A stretch of DNA of 20,543 nt from a virus, in IMG/VR virus record IMGVR_UViG_3300048554_000560, positions 1-20,543 of that record; one strand, 5' to 3'. The first letter of the stretch is position 1. Every line of letters begins with the position of its first letter. A program made the position numbers and the translations under genes. The notes under the pieces are model-generated. The model ran no database searches, was not told the origin of the DNA, and worked only from the letters and a program-made list of their open reading frames with translations. Of this stretch, positions 7,619 to 15,394 are shown one piece after another.

Positions 7619-8629
7619 ATGGCCGCAATAGGCTCACCCGACCCGATTTCAGTAAGCGAAATCAACAACTTTACGGGTGAATTATTCAAAGTTGGTGCAA
7701 GAAGAACACCTTTACTATCAATGGTTGGTGGTTTAAATGGTGGTAAACTTCTTAACTCTCCTGTTTTCCAAACCCAAAAAGTAGATACACCAGCAGTATC
7801 CAGCTACACAGCTGTTGCTGAAGGTGGAACACCTGCTTATTTTGGTAGAAGCAGAAGTTCATCTATTGACTGTGTGCAAATATGGAACCAAGGTATTAAA
7901 CTTACCTATTCCGCATTAGCATCTACAGGATATTTGAACTCACAAGCTATGGAAAGCGGGACTGCCGCATTTGAAGGTTCAAACCCAATTAACGATGAGA
8001 TGGCTTTTCAATTAGAAGAGTTACTCTCCAAGATAGCAAGAGAAGTTGAATATGAATTTTTCAATGCTACCTTCAATGATGGAACAGATGGAAACCCAAG
8101 AGAGATGCGAGGCATCGCTGAATGGGTAGCTTCCGGAAATGGTTCATCAGCATTCGCACACGATACAAACAACGATGGAACAGGTACAGCCCAAGGGCTT
8201 GACTTTGATGCAATGGCTGAAACATTAAAATTAATGTATGATGCCGGTGCACCATTACAAAATGTTGTGCTTTTTGCAAGACCAGGTTCAGTCTTAGACT
8301 TAAACCAAAACCTTGTTAAAAGTGGTTCTAATCAAATGGCTATCTTACCAAGAGATAGAAATGTAGCTGGTATCAACATTGATACTATCGTTACACCATT
8401 CGGAAATATTGGATTAGCAGTGAACGAGTTCGTTCCAGCTGACCAAGCATTCGTATTGGACCTTGCATATCTTGATGTATGCTTCTTAAACATCCCTGGT
8501 AAAGGTGGTGTATTCGTAGAAGATACAGACAATGATGATGCAGCAGCAATATCAAAGCGTGTTTATATGGAAATTGGTCTTGAAAAAGGACCTGCCGAAT
8601 ACCACGCAGTTATCAATGGCGTAAGCTAA
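7619..8629 (+). CDS. Major capsid protein (HK97 fold, SU10/DUF5309-like)
   Basis: Encodes 336 residues. The opening region (residues 10-40, with a Thr-Pro-Leu-Leu-Ser-Met turn) and a Tyr-Ser-Ala-Leu-Ala-Ser-Thr-Gly stretch before a long helix with Glu-Glu-Leu-Leu-Ser-Lys-Ile-Ala resemble SU10-type (DUF5309) capsid proteins. A central Gly-Asn-Pro-Arg-Glu-Met-Arg-Gly segment, an Asp-rich insert near residues 178-195 and a C-terminal beta-rich P/A-domain-like part follow. Size and position after a scaffold are as expected. It would form the shell of the icosahedral head. Translation starts at ATG 7619 behind TTTAGGAGA. A terminator just after the gene and a dedicated promoter upstream suggest that scaffold and capsid are expressed as one strong unit. 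Confidence 0.85.
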   Translation: MAAIGSPDPISVSEINNFTGELFKVGARRTPLLSMVGGLNGGKLLNSPVFQTQKVDTPAVSSYTAVAEGGTPAYFGRSRSSSIDCVQIWNQGIKLTYSALASTGYLNSQAMESGTAAFEGSNPINDEMAFQLEELLSKIAREVEYEFFNATFNDGTDGNPREMRGIAEWVASGNGSSAFAHDTNNDGTGTAQGLDFDAMAETLKLMYDAGAPLQNVVLFARPGSVLDLNQNLVKSGSNQMAILPRDRNVAGINIDTIVTPFGNIGLAVNEFVPADQAFVLDLAYLDVCFLNIPGKGGVFVEDTDNDDAAAISKRVYMEIGLEKGPAEYHAVINGVS

Positions 8630-8641
8630 AGATAAAAATTT

Positions 8642-8681
8642 ACAAGATTTGGGTGGAACTCCACCTCCACCCTTTTCTTGT
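8642..8681 (+). terminator. Terminator after the capsid gene
   Basis: GGGTGGA (8651-8657) pairs with TCCACCC (8666-8672) over 7 bp with an 8-nt loop, followed by TTTTCTTGT. A shorter GGTGG/CCACC alternative lies within it. An outer ACAAGA/TCTTGT pair (8642-8647 with 8676-8681) extends the dyad across a TTT/TTT mismatch. This is the clearest rho-independent terminator in the window. Confidence 0.75.
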
Positions 8682-8689
8682 GTTAAAAT
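8677..8689 (+). promoter_or_regulatory. Promoter for the tail gene block
   Basis: CTTGTGTTAAAAT contains TG-T-TAAAAT, an extended -10, and matches the capsid-unit promoter (6953-6965, CTTGTGTTATAAT) at 12 of 13 positions. The predicted start near 8696 would give an approximately 20-nt leader with TTTAGGAGA (8701-8709) before the ATG at 8716. It overlaps the 3' arm of the terminator. No palindrome copy lies next to it. Confidence 0.55.
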
Positions 8690-8715
8690 ATTACATAGGA
8701 TTTAGGAGAAGATAA

Positions 8716-9069
8716 ATGCCGGTAGCAGGTAAAAGTTTATACAAAACAAAAGCAGTGACAATAGACATAAGCGAAAGCGCAACTGTATCTACAGCAGTAG
8801 ATACTGGTGGTTTATTGTTAGCAGGAATTATTTTTCCAGCAGCAATGACAGGAACAGCTATTACATTTCAAGTAGCATCTACTAATACAAACGGAACATT
8901 CAAAGTCTTAACTGAAACTGATGGAACAGATGTGTCTTATACAGTATCAGCAGACAAACAAGTTCGTGTTGACCCTAGTGGATGGGCTGGAGTAGGTGCA
9001 ATTAAAATTGTATCCGGTTCCACAGAAGCAGCTGATAGAGTTATTAATTTAGTATTCCATTCAGCATAA
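8716..9069 (+). CDS. Putative head decoration / small virion protein
   Basis: Encodes 117 residues, largely beta-strand by alternating hydrophobic and Thr/Ser residues, with a conserved-looking Gly-Gly-Leu-Leu-Leu-Ala-Gly-Ile core around residues 30-40 and no membrane segment or cysteine. Small all-beta proteins placed directly after the capsid gene are often shell-decorating or cement proteins, which is my best assignment; similar Thr/Val-rich proteins are common in marine phages. It has the strong ribosome site TTTAGGAGA, six bases before ATG, the same sequence as used by the capsid gene, suggesting high expression. It is the first gene after the capsid terminator. No catalytic feature is visible. 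Confidence 0.7.
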   Translation: MPVAGKSLYKTKAVTIDISESATVSTAVDTGGLLLAGIIFPAAMTGTAITFQVASTNTNGTFKVLTETDGTDVSYTVSADKQVRVDPSGWAGVGAIKIVSGSTEAADRVINLVFHSA

Positions 9070-9077
9070 GGTAAAAA

Positions 9078-10019
9078 ATGAGTAGTGATATACGAGGCCT
9101 AGTAGATAGGACTTTTAGAGAGTACTTAGAACCAATGGATAGTTTAGAAAGCTATACATATCTAACTACTGGTGTAGGTACAACTGAAACAACTATTGCT
9201 TATGATGGTAATTTACTAAGTATAGAAGAAGAAGATGCAATAGATGCTGGTGCAATAATAGAAATTGGTACCGAACTTATGTATTCTAAAGGACTTAATG
9301 CTGCTGGAAATACTCTTACAGTATCACGAGGTGCTAGAGGAACAACTGCACAATCTCACAGCACAAACGATTTAATTAAATTATCACCAGCATTTGCAAG
9401 AATTAATGTTTTCAATGCAGTTAAAGACCAAATAGAAAATCTTTATCCTACTCTCTACGCAATAGAAGAGCAGACAATAGCAGCTGCTACAGGATATGTA
9501 GCACTTACAGGTGGTGATGATAATAGAATTGTTGCACCACTTAAAGCAGTATCACAGTACACAAATCTATCTTCCGGTAGTGAAACATCGGTACAGTTTA
9601 GAGGTGTAGCAGTAGAACTAATTGATGTACCTACAACAGTCACAGCTAGTGGTAAAGTAGTACAGTTCTCCGGTGTAAATAATGGTGTAAATGTTCATTG
9701 CACATTCAAGAAAAAATTCGGTGAGATAACAAATGAAGATACAACATTATCTTCGGTAGGTTTAGAAACAGAATACGAACCTATAATTATGGCCGGAGTA
9801 GCCGCACAGATACTAGCAGGTAGAGATATACCTTCTGCTACTGCTGAATATATAACAGAGAGTATGGCCCTAACTACATTCCCAGTTAATTCAGCTACTA
9901 GCATTAGAAACAGTTTGTTGCAATATCAACAAGTTCTTATAAATCAAGCTAGAAAAGATTTAAGAGCAAGGTTCCCGGAACCAGTCGCTCTTAACAGTGT
10001 GGTGTATCCAAGTGCCTAG
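9078..10019 (+). CDS. Putative head-tail connector / neck protein
   Basis: Encodes 313 residues. Residues 35-100 form a beta domain with the pattern Gly-Thr-Glu-Leu-Met-Tyr, Leu-Thr-Val-Ser-Arg-Gly, Gly-Thr-Thr-Ala and His-Ser, widespread in phage neck and fibre-base proteins where the first part reads as a small barrel. The N-terminal 30 residues and the part from residue 105 onward are helical, then beta (residues 150-220), then a helical C-terminal segment ending in a basic Arg-Lys-Asp-Leu-Arg-Ala-Arg run. Its place between the decoration-like gene and the propeller-type tail gene fits a connector or tail-tube-adaptor role. Its last 8 bases overlap the next start. The exact role is inferred. 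Confidence 0.65.
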   Translation: MSSDIRGLVDRTFREYLEPMDSLESYTYLTTGVGTTETTIAYDGNLLSIEEEDAIDAGAIIEIGTELMYSKGLNAAGNTLTVSRGARGTTAQSHSTNDLIKLSPAFARINVFNAVKDQIENLYPTLYAIEEQTIAAATGYVALTGGDDNRIVAPLKAVSQYTNLSSGSETSVQFRGVAVELIDVPTTVTASGKVVQFSGVNNGVNVHCTFKKKFGEITNEDTTLSSVGLETEYEPIIMAGVAAQILAGRDIPSATAEYITESMALTTFPVNSATSIRNSLLQYQQVLINQARKDLRARFPEPVALNSVVYPSA

Positions 10020-11985
10020 GGTTGCAACTACTAATAACATTACAAATCCTCAAAGATATGGATATGATGTGCGTATTGATGAGTTGTTGTTGCGTTCAGC
10101 AGCAGGTTCAGATAGAAGATTAACTATACAATCCAGTGATGTTCAAGACAATAAAATTAATGTTGCAAGAAATCCCGAAGATTTTACATCTAATGTTGGA
10201 AGGATATACTCTAGGAATAATTTTTCTGCTGGTCAAGGTTTAGATACAGCACATAGAGCAGATGCAAATGCTAATGATGCTAATAGATTTTGGGATAGTA
10301 AAGGTATAGATGTCTTTCACGGAGATGATGAAACATCTTATAACATTCATCTACTACACACAACAGCACCGGAAGGAATAAGTTTTTCAAATACAAACAA
10401 CTACCTTGTTCAAACAACTAATGGTTATTTGTATGTGACAGATGGAACAGATATACATTTATCTACTGATGATGGTGTGACCTGGAGTACAATAGCTTCC
10501 GGAACTAATGGTGCAACACATAACTTTACAGGATTAGCCGCAGTAGGAAACACTTTGTATGCTACAACTGCTAATGGAACCGCAGGTTCGCAATTAATTA
10601 ACTACGATGGTAGCACTTGGTCGGTTCTTACTACAGCACAAGCTGCTGCTGGTGGCCTAAATGGTATATGGTTTGCTAAAGGACAGCTATTTATTAGTGG
10701 TGATGATGGAACAGTAGAGAGATTATGGGCAATATCACCATTTGAAAAATCCTGGAGTGCTAGTGATTTACAAACTTCTGCACAAATTGTTTCTTTTGAA
10801 GACACACACCACATATCACAAGTAGCTGATGCAGGTGCAGTAGTTCTAGTAGCCGCAACAGATGGAAATATATATTCTATTAAAGAAGTAGAAGGTACTA
10901 TGACACTCAAAGGCCAAACTACTATACCATTTGAAGAGGTACATTCAATAGCTGCAACAGAAGGCCAGGTATTTTTTGGTACAAAAGAATATACCAGGGA
11001 TGTTGGAAGATTTTATCGTGCACAATTATCGGTAGCAGATGATTTATATGTGTTAGCAGGTAGGCAATTAATAAAAGAATGGGTTATTACTGGTATAGAT
11101 ACAACACCTAAACATATGTTTGTATCAAGGGATAGTGTTTATTTAGGAATACAAGAAGATACTAATGAAAGTTATTTATGGAGATATTATTTACCAACTG
11201 CTGGTTTAGCTAGAGATTTAGAGGCAGGTGCAGGAGGCCATATAACTGGTATAACTATTGCAGGGGATAAATTCTGCATTGTTGTAGCAGGCCAAGATTT
11301 ATACAGGGAAACCTCGTTGTTTAAACAAGAAGGTTATCTCATTACTTCTGCTGCTGATTTTTTTACAGCTGAACATAAGCAATATGTAGGTGCAGAAATA
11401 TCTACATTGTCTTTAGCAGACAACACAAGTGTAGAGTTAGAGTACAGTACAGTGTTTGAAGCCTTAGATAATCCAACACACAGTAGTTTTGTAAATGCAT
11501 TAACACAAATTATAGGTGTTGGTGACACAGAAAAACAAATAGCAGAAGTATCTAGGTACATTATTGGTAAAGTAATACTTAAATCTAGTGACCAGGTATC
11601 TACACCTTATGTTAAATCTATGCAGTTTCGTGCATTAGCAAGGCCCGAACTTGTTGTTGCACAGATACCAGTTAATTTAAGCGATAGAGTTGAAAGGCCT
11701 AATAGAAAACCTCTTAGAGTTAAAGGACTTGGAGATGTTTTATATACGGCACTAAAACAAAAAGAGGGTGATGCTGTGACACTGGAGTTATACACGCCAA
11801 AAGAAACAATAAGAGGTGTAGTAGAACAAGTAAGTTACCCAATTATTGATAATGAAAATATTGGTAGTGATTTTTTATTTGCTATAGTTACAGTACGAGG
11901 AACTAGAGTTCCATTGACACAAGACCCTACAAGTGAAGAAGTATTTGGTATTCAAATGCTTGGTAAAGCAATCTTCGGAGGTTAG
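10012..11985 (+). CDS. Beta-propeller tail protein (nozzle or tube component)
   Basis: Encodes about 657 residues from GTG 10012 (GTGCCTAG overlaps the previous stop); an upstream GTG at 9997 is open, but this start gives the more natural Met-Pro-Arg opening. Residues 110-420 contain repeated short beta modules typical of a propeller, including an Asp-box-like Ser-Thr-Asp-Asp-Gly-Val-Thr-Trp at about residue 150 and several Gly-Asn-Thr-Leu-Tyr and Gly-Gln-Val-Phe-Phe strands. The C-terminal 200 residues form a separate beta-rich domain. Large propellers occur in the tail nozzles of short-tailed phages (as in T7 gp12) and in minor tail proteins. With no tape measure nearby I favour a short-tail nozzle-like component. 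The gene carries palindrome copy 4. Confidence 0.7.
   Translation: MPRVATTNNITNPQRYGYDVRIDELLLRSAAGSDRRLTIQSSDVQDNKINVARNPEDFTSNVGRIYSRNNFSAGQGLDTAHRADANANDANRFWDSKGIDVFHGDDETSYNIHLLHTTAPEGISFSNTNNYLVQTTNGYLYVTDGTDIHLSTDDGVTWSTIASGTNGATHNFTGLAAVGNTLYATTANGTAGSQLINYDGSTWSVLTTAQAAAGGLNGIWFAKGQLFISGDDGTVERLWAISPFEKSWSASDLQTSAQIVSFEDTHHISQVADAGAVVLVAATDGNIYSIKEVEGTMTLKGQTTIPFEEVHSIAATEGQVFFGTKEYTRDVGRFYRAQLSVADDLYVLAGRQLIKEWVITGIDTTPKHMFVSRDSVYLGIQEDTNESYLWRYYLPTAGLARDLEAGAGGHITGITIAGDKFCIVVAGQDLYRETSLFKQEGYLITSAADFFTAEHKQYVGAEISTLSLADNTSVELEYSTVFEALDNPTHSSFVNALTQIIGVGDTEKQIAEVSRYIIGKVILKSSDQVSTPYVKSMQFRALARPELVVAQIPVNLSDRVERPNRKPLRVKGLGDVLYTALKQKEGDAVTLELYTPKETIRGVVEQVSYPIIDNENIGSDFLFAIVTVRGTRVPLTQDPTSEEVFGIQMLGKAIFGG
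11317..11328. promoter_or_regulatory. Dispersed palindrome copy 4 (in tail gene)
   Basis: A perfect TTGTTTAAACAA inside the beta-propeller tail gene, read in phase as Leu-Phe-Lys-Gln. There is no -10-like hexamer next to it. Confidence 0.55.
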
Positions 11986-11992
11986 AATATTA

Positions 11993-12012
11993 TGGTATCA
12001 TTGTTTAAACAA
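11993..12012 (+). promoter_or_regulatory. Palindrome copy 5 with adjoining -10-like element
   Basis: In the 35-bp gap before the gene at 12021, TG-G-TATCAT (TG 11993-11994, hexamer 11996-12001) runs directly into a perfect TTGTTTAAACAA at 12001-12012, sharing the T at 12001. The right edge of the palindrome merges with the ribosome site AAGGAG (12011-12016). A protein bound here would cover the predicted start site near 12008 and touch the ribosome-site DNA. The -10 itself is weak, but the same arrangement recurs at 19976-19992. Confidence 0.5.
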
Positions 12013-12020
12013 GGAGATAA

Positions 12021-12758
12021 ATGACCGCACAACAAATTAATTACAGCAACTTTTATGAAAGTACAGTTGCCTCTACTCAAATAGGTAGTAGTGATACAGC
12101 TTTTGACATTACTGCGGTAGCTACTTCTAATGGAACTGATGCTATTAATGCACCATACTACATAGTAGTTGACCCGGATACAGCATCTAAAAGAGAAGTA
12201 ATGTTAGTAACTAATGTTGCTGGTACTACTCTTACAGTTGAACGAGATAAAGAAACTAGACATTCAACAGACCCAGTTCACGCACAAAATACAGTTGTTC
12301 GTATGGCTGTTGTTGGAGAAATGTTTGAAGATATGCACGACCAAATAACAGATGGTGCAGTTACAATGAAGAACAAAGTAATACAAGATTTTACAGAAAC
12401 AGTGTATGGTAGTTCAGCTAGCGTAGCAGGAAACTTAGATATAGATGTTGATAACGGAAACATACACACAGTCACCTTAACTGAAAGCGTGACAGGAATA
12501 GATTTTCTTAACCTACCAACAAGTGGTATGTGTGTAGTACAAATATTATTTACACAACCTTCTTCACAGTCTTATACAGTTGCATTAGATGCAATAACAA
12601 TTAATGGTGCGGGTGCAGTCACAGGTAATACAAGTGGTAATGGTGGAATAACTATTACTGCAAACCCTTCTACTGATACAGTTGATATATTAACTTTTGC
12701 TTTTGTTAATGCAGGCACACCTCATATCACTGCATTCCAAGACAGTAGAAATGCGTAA
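12021..12758 (+). CDS. Putative tail fibre / baseplate-attachment protein
   Basis: Encodes 245 residues. Residues 15-100 form a beta domain with Lys-Arg-Glu-Val-Met-Leu-Val-Thr, Thr-Leu-Thr-Val-Glu-Arg and a His-Ser/His-Ala-Gln end, the same small-domain pattern as the gene at 9078 and typical of N-terminal attachment regions of phage fibres. Residues 100-125 are a short helix with Met-Phe-Glu-Asp-Met-His-Asp, and residues 130-245 are a Thr/Val-rich beta domain with a Gly-Asn-Thr-Ser-Gly-Asn-Gly-Gly loop. It opens the receptor-binding cluster, has its own operator-like palindrome and SD (AAGGAG), and couples to the next gene by TAATG. Likely connects fibres to the tail. Confidence 0.65.
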   Translation: MTAQQINYSNFYESTVASTQIGSSDTAFDITAVATSNGTDAINAPYYIVVDPDTASKREVMLVTNVAGTTLTVERDKETRHSTDPVHAQNTVVRMAVVGEMFEDMHDQITDGAVTMKNKVIQDFTETVYGSSASVAGNLDIDVDNGNIHTVTLTESVTGIDFLNLPTSGMCVVQILFTQPSSQSYTVALDAITINGAGAVTGNTSGNGGITITANPSTDTVDILTFAFVNAGTPHITAFQDSRNA

Positions 12759-13162
12759 TGCCTTTAGGTGCGTATAAACTAGCTATCTATTCAGCCGGAG
12801 ATACTAACCCTCCAGTGTGGACAACAGCAGCAGGTGCATTAGGAACCTTTAGGCCAGGTAAAACAATAGTTTCTCAAAGTGCAAACATTACAGTTGCCGC
12901 AGCTGATGAAGAAGGTAATGGAGAAAACTTTACAGTAACTTCCGGTTCACTACCTACAGGACTATCAATGGTAGATAATGGAAATGGAACTGCTACAATT
13001 AGTGGTACACCAGGACAAGTCACCAGTAGTACAACATATAACTTTGATATAACAGTAGAAGATGACAAAGGCAATGGTGACCCAAGGTCATTTAGTATTG
13101 TCATTCAACCTAACTACTTCGGTGACAGTAGCGATGGTGCATATACAGGAGGTAATGATTAA
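12758..13162 (+). CDS. Ig-like (He_PIG type) domain tail protein
   Basis: Encodes 134 residues. Residues 50-118 contain the hallmark of a putative Ig (He_PIG/cadherin-like) domain: a Gly-Ser-Leu-Pro-Thr-Gly-Leu turn, then a Gly-Thr-Ala-Thr-Ile-Ser-Gly-Thr-Pro core and a following Tyr-Asn-Phe-Asp-Ile-Thr-Val strand with Asp and Glu side chains suited to calcium binding. Such domains decorate phage virions and may bind glycans on the host surface. The first 45 residues look like an attachment segment, and the tail is Gly/Asp-rich. It starts and ends at TAATG junctions, so it is translated with the fibre genes on either side. Confidence 0.75.
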   Translation: MPLGAYKLAIYSAGDTNPPVWTTAAGALGTFRPGKTIVSQSANITVAAADEEGNGENFTVTSGSLPTGLSMVDNGNGTATISGTPGQVTSSTTYNFDITVEDDKGNGDPRSFSIVIQPNYFGDSSDGAYTGGND

Positions 13163-14091
13163 TGGCTAATTACACTTGGTCAGTAGCTAATGCAAGTGCA
13201 TATAAAGGTGATATGGTTGTAAAACAGTATTCATCTTTTAACCTAGGTGCCGGTGATACGCTTACACCTGATGCAAGAGCACAAGGAGTTATGTTATTTG
13301 TAGATGGTGATGCAACTATAGATGGAACTATACAAGTTAAAGGTGCATACTTAGGAACTCCAGCAGACTTATCTTGGAATATGGCCTGGATTAAATCCGG
13401 TGAAACAGGAACTTTTACTAACTCATCTACTGAATGGGGCAATGGTTCAAGTGCATCTAATGGTGTTCAAAGCACGCTAGATACAATATTGACTAAGATG
13501 CCTACAACTTCTAGTAATTCATTAACAGTTTTTACTGGACAAAATGGTATAGGTAATGCAACAGGTGGTGTAGGTTATGGTGGTGCAGCACCTAACAATG
13601 GTCAAGATAACAAAAACCAAGGTTCTCCATTCGCAGGTGGTGCTGGTGGTAATGGTGATATTACTTCTAGTGATACAGAAGTTAGATATGGTGGTAGAGG
13701 TGGTAATGGCCAAGGTGGTGCCTATGCAATGGGCAATGGTGCAGGAAACCCTGGAGGTAGTGGTGCTAATAATGCAGCTGGAGATTACTCCGGTGGTCTA
13801 TTTGTTCTTTGTGCAAGCGGAGATATATTAGGTTCCGGAACAATAAATTGTAGTGGTAGTAATGGAGGATACGCTGCCTTTACATCTACAGAAGTTTTAT
13901 ACGCTTATGGTGGTGGAGGTGCAGGTGGAGGTAGAATTATTCTTATTGCTGGTGGTAGCATATCAGGCTCTATAACTTGTAATGTTAATGGTGGTAGTGG
14001 TGGTGGTGCTACGGGTTCAAAGTATTTATCACTAAGTGGTAGCAGTGGTAATAACGGAACTGTCACAAAAGTAGAAAGTGTTGGAGTTTAA
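13162..14091 (+). CDS. Glycine-rich tail fibre protein
   Basis: Encodes 309 residues. Residues 1-125 look like beta-helical or sandwich fibre sequence, with Asp-Gly-Asp-Ala-Thr-Ile-Asp-Gly-Thr-Ile strands; residues 130-305 are dominated by Gly, Asn and Ser with GGN, GGG and GNG runs interrupted by short hydrophobic strands (Leu-Phe-Val-Leu-Cys, Ile-Ile-Leu-Ile-Ala). This fits a polyglycine fold as found in receptor-binding adhesins. Four cysteines are not obviously paired. The ribosome site AGGAGGT (13148-13154) is strong and lies inside the end of the preceding gene. Likely a receptor-binding fibre, one of two glycine-rich proteins in the cluster. Confidence 0.72.
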   Translation: MANYTWSVANASAYKGDMVVKQYSSFNLGAGDTLTPDARAQGVMLFVDGDATIDGTIQVKGAYLGTPADLSWNMAWIKSGETGTFTNSSTEWGNGSSASNGVQSTLDTILTKMPTTSSNSLTVFTGQNGIGNATGGVGYGGAAPNNGQDNKNQGSPFAGGAGGNGDITSSDTEVRYGGRGGNGQGGAYAMGNGAGNPGGSGANNAAGDYSGGLFVLCASGDILGSGTINCSGSNGGYAAFTSTEVLYAYGGGGAGGGRIILIAGGSISGSITCNVNGGSGGGATGSKYLSLSGSSGNNGTVTKVESVGV

Positions 14092-14294
14092 TGGAAGAAA
14101 TAGAAATTGTATGTGTCATTGATGATGATGGTGTAAGAAGATGTTTTTCTATTGCAATAGATAGAAACCAAATGCCGGTATGTCACAGCACAACTACTAA
14201 ACCAGCCAATGATAATGAATGGTATAACGAGTTGTTTAAACAGACAGATGCAAACCAACAAAATCCGCCTCCAACAATAAAGGACTGGTCATAG
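14091..14294 (+). CDS. Small protein with Leu-Phe-Lys-Gln site, unknown
   Basis: Encodes 67 residues, unrecognised. The N-terminal half is beta-like with an Ile-Val-Cys-Val-Ile-Asp-Asp-Asp-Gly stretch and three cysteines in all (about residues 8, 15 and 27); the C-terminal half is polar with a Pro-Pro-Pro run. Residues 48-51 are Leu-Phe-Lys-Gln, encoded by palindrome copy 6. It starts at a TAATG junction with the fibre gene and its stop TAG is directly followed by GTG of the next gene. Located between two glycine-rich fibres, it could be a fibre chaperone or accessory protein, but nothing in the sequence shows this. Confidence 0.65.
   Translation: MEEIEIVCVIDDDGVRRCFSIAIDRNQMPVCHSTTTKPANDNEWYNELFKQTDANQQNPPPTIKDWS
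14232..14243. promoter_or_regulatory. Dispersed palindrome copy 6 (in-gene)
   Basis: TTGTTTAAACAG, preceded by GAG as in copies 3 and 9, so all three read Glu-Leu-Phe-Lys-Gln in three unrelated proteins. Confidence 0.55.
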
Positions 14295-14516
14295 GTGTTT
14301 GAAACATTAATAACTGCATTTGAAGGTATAGAAGATTACCAGCCAATTCACCACGCAGATTTTCTCGCACATCACAGTGATATATCAGATAGTTATATGG
14401 AAACATTATTTGAAAACCAGTTAGAACATTGCAGTAGATTTATTAATCAAACAGTTAGCGAAGCTGGTGTATGTAAAAATGATATAATAGAGTTGAATAA
14501 TTTAGGATTACTATGA
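14295..14516 (+). CDS. Small acidic protein, unknown
   Basis: Encodes 73 residues, starting at GTG 14295 immediately after the previous stop, with AAGGA about ten bases upstream. It is acidic and helical with two cysteines and four or five histidines in the middle (His-His-Ala-Asp, Ala-His-His-Ser-Asp). The stop overlaps the next start as ATGA. A His/Asp-rich small protein could bind metal, but this is speculation. An extended -10 element (14480-14488) lies inside its 3' end. Confidence 0.6.
   Translation: MFETLITAFEGIEDYQPIHHADFLAHHSDISDSYMETLFENQLEHCSRFINQTVSEAGVCKNDIIELNNLGLL
14480..14488 (+). promoter_or_regulatory. Possible promoter before the second fibre gene
   Basis: TG-A-TATAAT is identical to the extended -10 at 16485-16493. 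The predicted start near 14495 would leave a short leader before ATG 14513. It lies inside a coding region and no -35 is seen, so it is tentative. Confidence 0.35.
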
Positions 14517-15394
14517 GCATATTACTTAATTTAAAAGAAGGTACATTATTAGATATTGACCAACCTAACTTTAAACCATCATTCCCAGGAACACCTCCAA
14601 GTTTAGATATTGAATATTTAATTGTTGGCGGAGGTGCTAGTGCAGGTTCTGGAGGAACAGGTGGTGGCGGTGGTGGAGGTGCAGGTGGTATGATTACAGG
14701 CACAGCAACTATTGAAGCAACAGGAACTTACGCAGTCACAGTAGGTGCTGGTGGTTCGGGAACAGGTGGTAGTCGTGGTAATGAACAGTATGGTAATTAT
14801 GGTGGTGATAGTTCTATTGCTACATTAGTAGCTACTACAGTTAAAGGTGGAGGTCGTGGTGGTAGGGCTAATGGTGGTCCCGGAGGTAATGGTGGTTCCG
14901 GTGGTGGTGGAGGTTGGTCTAACTCTGCTGGTGGTTCAGCTACAACAGGTCAGGGTAATAATGGTGGAGAAGCTGGAGGTGGCTCTTTTGAAGGTGGAGG
15001 CGGTGGAGGTAAAGGCAGTGCCGGTGGAAGCAACGGAAACTCCAATGGTGGTTCTTCATCTAACAGTTCTATAACAGGTTCATCAGTTGCATACGCAGGT
15101 GGTGGCGGTGGCGGGGGCTATCAAGATTACGGAAGCGGTGGTGGTGCCGGTGCCGGTGGTGGCGGAGGTCACTTTTCAAGTGGAAGTTCTGCTTCTATAT
15201 CTAACAGAGGTTCCGGTGGTGGTGGAGGTGGAGATGAAGGATATGGCGGTGGTGCTGGTTCTTCCGGTGTCGTAGTTGTAAGATACATAACTGCTGATAA
15301 TTCTTCATTCACTATAACAGGAGGTTCTACTTCAACTTCAGGTTCATACACAGTTCATAGATTTACAGGTAGCTCTAACTTGGTGGTAGCATAA
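14513..15394 (+). CDS. Glycine-rich adhesin, Gly_rich_2-like
   Basis: Encodes 293 residues. Residues 37-60 have the pattern Tyr-Leu-Ile-Val-Gly-Gly-Gly followed by a run of glycines and then Gly-Met-Ile-Thr-Gly, Gly-Thr-Tyr-Ala-Val-Thr-Val-Gly-Ala-Gly-Gly, the signature of the glycine-rich phage and bacterial surface domain (PF21722-like). Residues 60-260 are long GGG/GGS repeats, probably a polyglycine II sandwich as in T4-like gp38 adhesins. The last 40 residues are a beta-strand cap with Gly-Val-Val-Val-Val-Arg-Tyr and Tyr-Thr-Val-His-Arg-Phe. Such proteins bind receptors at the fibre tip and vary rapidly. It overlaps the previous gene by 4 bp and couples to the next by TAATG. Confidence 0.82.
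   Translation: MSILLNLKEGTLLDIDQPNFKPSFPGTPPSLDIEYLIVGGGASAGSGGTGGGGGGGAGGMITGTATIEATGTYAVTVGAGGSGTGGSRGNEQYGNYGGDSSIATLVATTVKGGGRGGRANGGPGGNGGSGGGGGWSNSAGGSATTGQGNNGGEAGGGSFEGGGGGGKGSAGGSNGNSNGGSSSNSSITGSSVAYAGGGGGGGYQDYGSGGGAGAGGGGGHFSSGSSASISNRGSGGGGGGDEGYGGGAGSSGVVVVRYITADNSSFTITGGSTSTSGSYTVHRFTGSSNLVVA

Noticed and set aside
13577-15275. Val-rich open frames overlapping the glycine-rich fibre genes.
   Set aside because: GGT repeats read in another frame give GTG and GTT codons, so these are shadows of the fibre genes.
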